64,000 nucleotides of DNA, from positions 248,001 through 312,000 of the forward strand of contig CAVXRO010000014.1 of the NCBI GenBank assembly GCA_963764235.1. Direction: 5' to 3'. A program made the translations under genes and the position numbers. This stretch comes from DATFVA01 sp963764235. Lineage in GTDB: Bacteria > Bacteroidota > Ignavibacteria > Ignavibacteriales > Ignavibacteriaceae. Positions 62,638-64,000 of the stretch are shown here, piece by piece (position 1 is the stretch's first letter; each line of letters starts with the position of its first letter). The notes beneath the pieces are model-generated. The model saw nothing but the letters and a program-made list of their open reading frames with translations. It did not search any database and had not been told where the DNA came from.

Positions 62638-64000
62638 ATATCTCCTTTTTGAAATTTTTATCTACCAGCGTAGGATATTCACCTGAGAAGCAGGCGGTAC
62701 AAAAATTTTCAGAGTCTGCTTCAGATACTGCTTCCAGCATTTCATCAATAGTCATATACTCAAGGCTGTCAACTCCAAGATATTTACGAATTTCCTCTAT
62801 ATTTCCATGCATCTGGTTTGCAATAAGCTCTTCCCTGCTGGGAAAATCCATTCCATAGAAGCAAGGATATTTTATGGGAGAGGAAGATATTCTGATATGT
62901 ATCTCTTTAGGATTAGCCTCCTTTATCAGGTTAACAAGCTGTTTGGAAGTTGTACCTCTTACGATTGAATCATCCACCATTACAACGGTCCGTCCTTCAA
63001 GTACACCCTTAACCGTATTAAATTTAAATCTTACTCCAAGTTCACGCCGTTCCTGTCCCGGCTGAATAAATGTTCTTCCGATATAATGGCTTCTTATCAA
63101 GCCAATTTCAAGTTTTGAATTTACTCCCTGTTTTTCAAGCTGACTCTGATAGCCGAGTGCAGTTGTATTAGAACTGTCGGGTACGCTTATAACAATTACT
63201 TTTTCTCCATCCTTATCAACAACAGGATATTTTTTAGCAAGGATCTTTCCGAGTCTCCTTCTCATCTTATCCACATTATGTCCAAAGATGAAACTGTCGG
63301 GTCTTGAGAAATATATATATTCAAAGATGCAGTGTTTTTTCGGATAGTGTTCCGATTTTATCCGGTACGATTTTATTTTATTGCTCTCGTAAACTTCCTC
63401 ATCAAATACAATCAGTTCCCCGGGCTCAACTTCACGCCTAAACTCAGCAGACAAAAGATCAAATGCACAGGTTTCTGATGCAACCACGAATGCATTGTTC
63501 AGCTTAGCGATGGAGAGCGGTCTGAAACCGTAAGGATCCCTTGCGGCAATCATTTTATCATCTGTCAGAATTGTCAGGCAGTATGCACCCTCAAGTCGCT
63601 GTAGTGCTTCTCTTATCTGTTCCACCTGGTCATTCAGTTTACTCCTTGCAATCAGGTGAAGGATCACCTCGGTGTCGCTTGTTGTCTGGAAGATAGCTCC
63701 TTCATTAACCAGTTCCTCCCTCAATTCTTTTGCGTTTGTGAGGTTGCCGTTATGAGCGACTGCAAGGTTGCCGAGCCTGTAGTTCACAACGAATGGCTGA
63801 ATATTCTTTACAGACTTTGAAGATCCCGTTGTTGAATAACGGTTATGCCCGATTGCTTTCATTCCGGGCAGGCTGTTAAAAATTTTCGGGTCGGCAAAAA
63901 CTTCCGAGACAAGACCTTCTCCTTTATGAATATTAAAAACAGAATGTCCCCTATCATTTAATGCCTGGGTCACAATTCCGCAGGCTTCCTGCCCTCGATG
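62627..64000 (-). CDS. purF: Amidophosphoribosyltransferase (partial)
   Basis: The frame runs off the window edge; visible sequence begins HRGQEACGIVTQ, so the N-terminal nucleophile Cys lies outside. The glutaminase domain has MKAIGHNRYSTTGSSKSVKN, GNLAVAHNGNLTNAKELREE and TTSDTEVILHLIARSKLN. The phosphoribosyltransferase domain has the PRPP loop GRTVVMVDDSIVRGTTSKQL. It makes phosphoribosylamine, the first step of purine synthesis. The gene's last 11 nt overlap the subtilase start, with AGGAGAT as that gene's ribosome site. Confidence 0.96.
   Translation of the reverse strand, partial: HRGQEACGIVTQALNDRGHSVFNIHKGEGLVSEVFADPKIFNSLPGMKAIGHNRYSTTGSSKSVKNIQPFVVNYRLGNLAVAHNGNLTNAKELREELVNEGAIFQTTSDTEVILHLIARSKLNDQVEQIREALQRLEGAYCLTILTDDKMIAARDPYGFRPLSIAKLNNAFVVASETCAFDLLSAEFRREVEPGELIVFDEEVYESNKIKSYRIKSEHYPKKHCIFEYIYFSRPDSFIFGHNVDKMRRRLGKILAKKYPVVDKDGEKVIVISVPDSSNTTALGYQSQLEKQGVNSKLEIGLIRSHYIGRTFIQPGQERRELGVRFKFNTVKGVLEGRTVVMVDDSIVRGTTSKQLVNLIKEANPKEIHIRISSSPIKYPCFYGMDFPSREELIANQMHGNIEEIRKYLGVDSLEYMTIDEMLEAVSEADSENFCTACFSGEYPTLVDKNFKKEIYEL

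Overview
The window reads as chromosomal DNA from a low-to-moderate GC member of the Bacteroidota/Chlorobi superphylum, most likely the Ignavibacteria lineage. The evidence is a C-terminal type IX secretion sorting domain on a giant subtilase, ssb followed by a GldE-like CBS protein, DUF494 next to topA, hpf next to hprK, an OmpP1/FadL porin, a Wzi-like barrel, and frequent TTG start codons. The phylum-level placement is fairly secure; the class is an inference. No tRNA, rRNA, CRISPR array, insertion sequence or prophage was found.

Layout. 1-4.0 kb (minus strand): a five-gene surface-sugar operon (GT-B transferase, SpsF-like cytidylyltransferase, split transketolase, class III aminotransferase cut by the window edge). 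4.3-13.1 kb: mixed strands, with an LD-carboxypeptidase, ispE, a GT9 glycosyltransferase fused to a homocysteine S-methyltransferase, a frame-broken GT4, a second GT9, and polA. 13.1-13.6 kb: a 490-bp divergent spacer holding an 11-bp tandem repeat array. 13.6-56.4 kb (all plus strand): kup, an EEP-family hydrolase, an SDR, exbB-exbD-exbD, yqeY, cvpA-like, mutS2, biotin carboxylase with BCCP, FadL with an SGNH lipoprotein and a SPOR lipoprotein, ssb, a CorC/GldE protein, an MCE protein, acpS, HNH, trpS, scpA-scpB-rluB, dacB, lysS, GT2, a Wzi-like protein, a CTP protease, DUF3108, gamma carbonic anhydrase, an MBL hydrolase, ybeY, DUF494, topA, a Xer recombinase, hpf, hprK, an M23 peptidase, DUF2795, a delta-prime-like ATPase, thiolase, 3-hydroxyacyl-CoA dehydrogenase and a ClC channel. 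56.7-64 kb (minus strand): an overlapping operon purF, T9SS subtilase, pgsA, ftsY and a small membrane protein.

Functional themes. Most genes are housekeeping: replication and repair (polA, mutS2, ssb, topA, delta-prime-like), chromosome segregation (scpAB, Xer), translation (trpS, lysS, ybeY, rluB, hpf), cell envelope (dacB, LD-carboxypeptidase, M23, CTP, Wzi-like, FadL, ExbB/D, MCE) and central lipid or carbon metabolism (acpS, biotin carboxylase/BCCP, thiolase/HBDH, ispE, pgsA). The accessory part is the surface-glycan region at 1-10.3 kb.

The most unusual points are the in-frame GT9-homocysteine methyltransferase fusion, the split-transketolase/aminotransferase/cytidylyltransferase sugar cassette, the helically phased 11-bp repeat upstream of polA, the secreted subtilase embedded with start/stop overlaps in a purF-pgsA-ftsY operon, and a dense run of seven reading-frame breaks at 17.57-19.23 kb. 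That run spares the flanking genes and looks more like local sequence error than gene decay. Three more isolated breaks occur, at about 8.38, 31.51 (suspected) and 45.09 kb.
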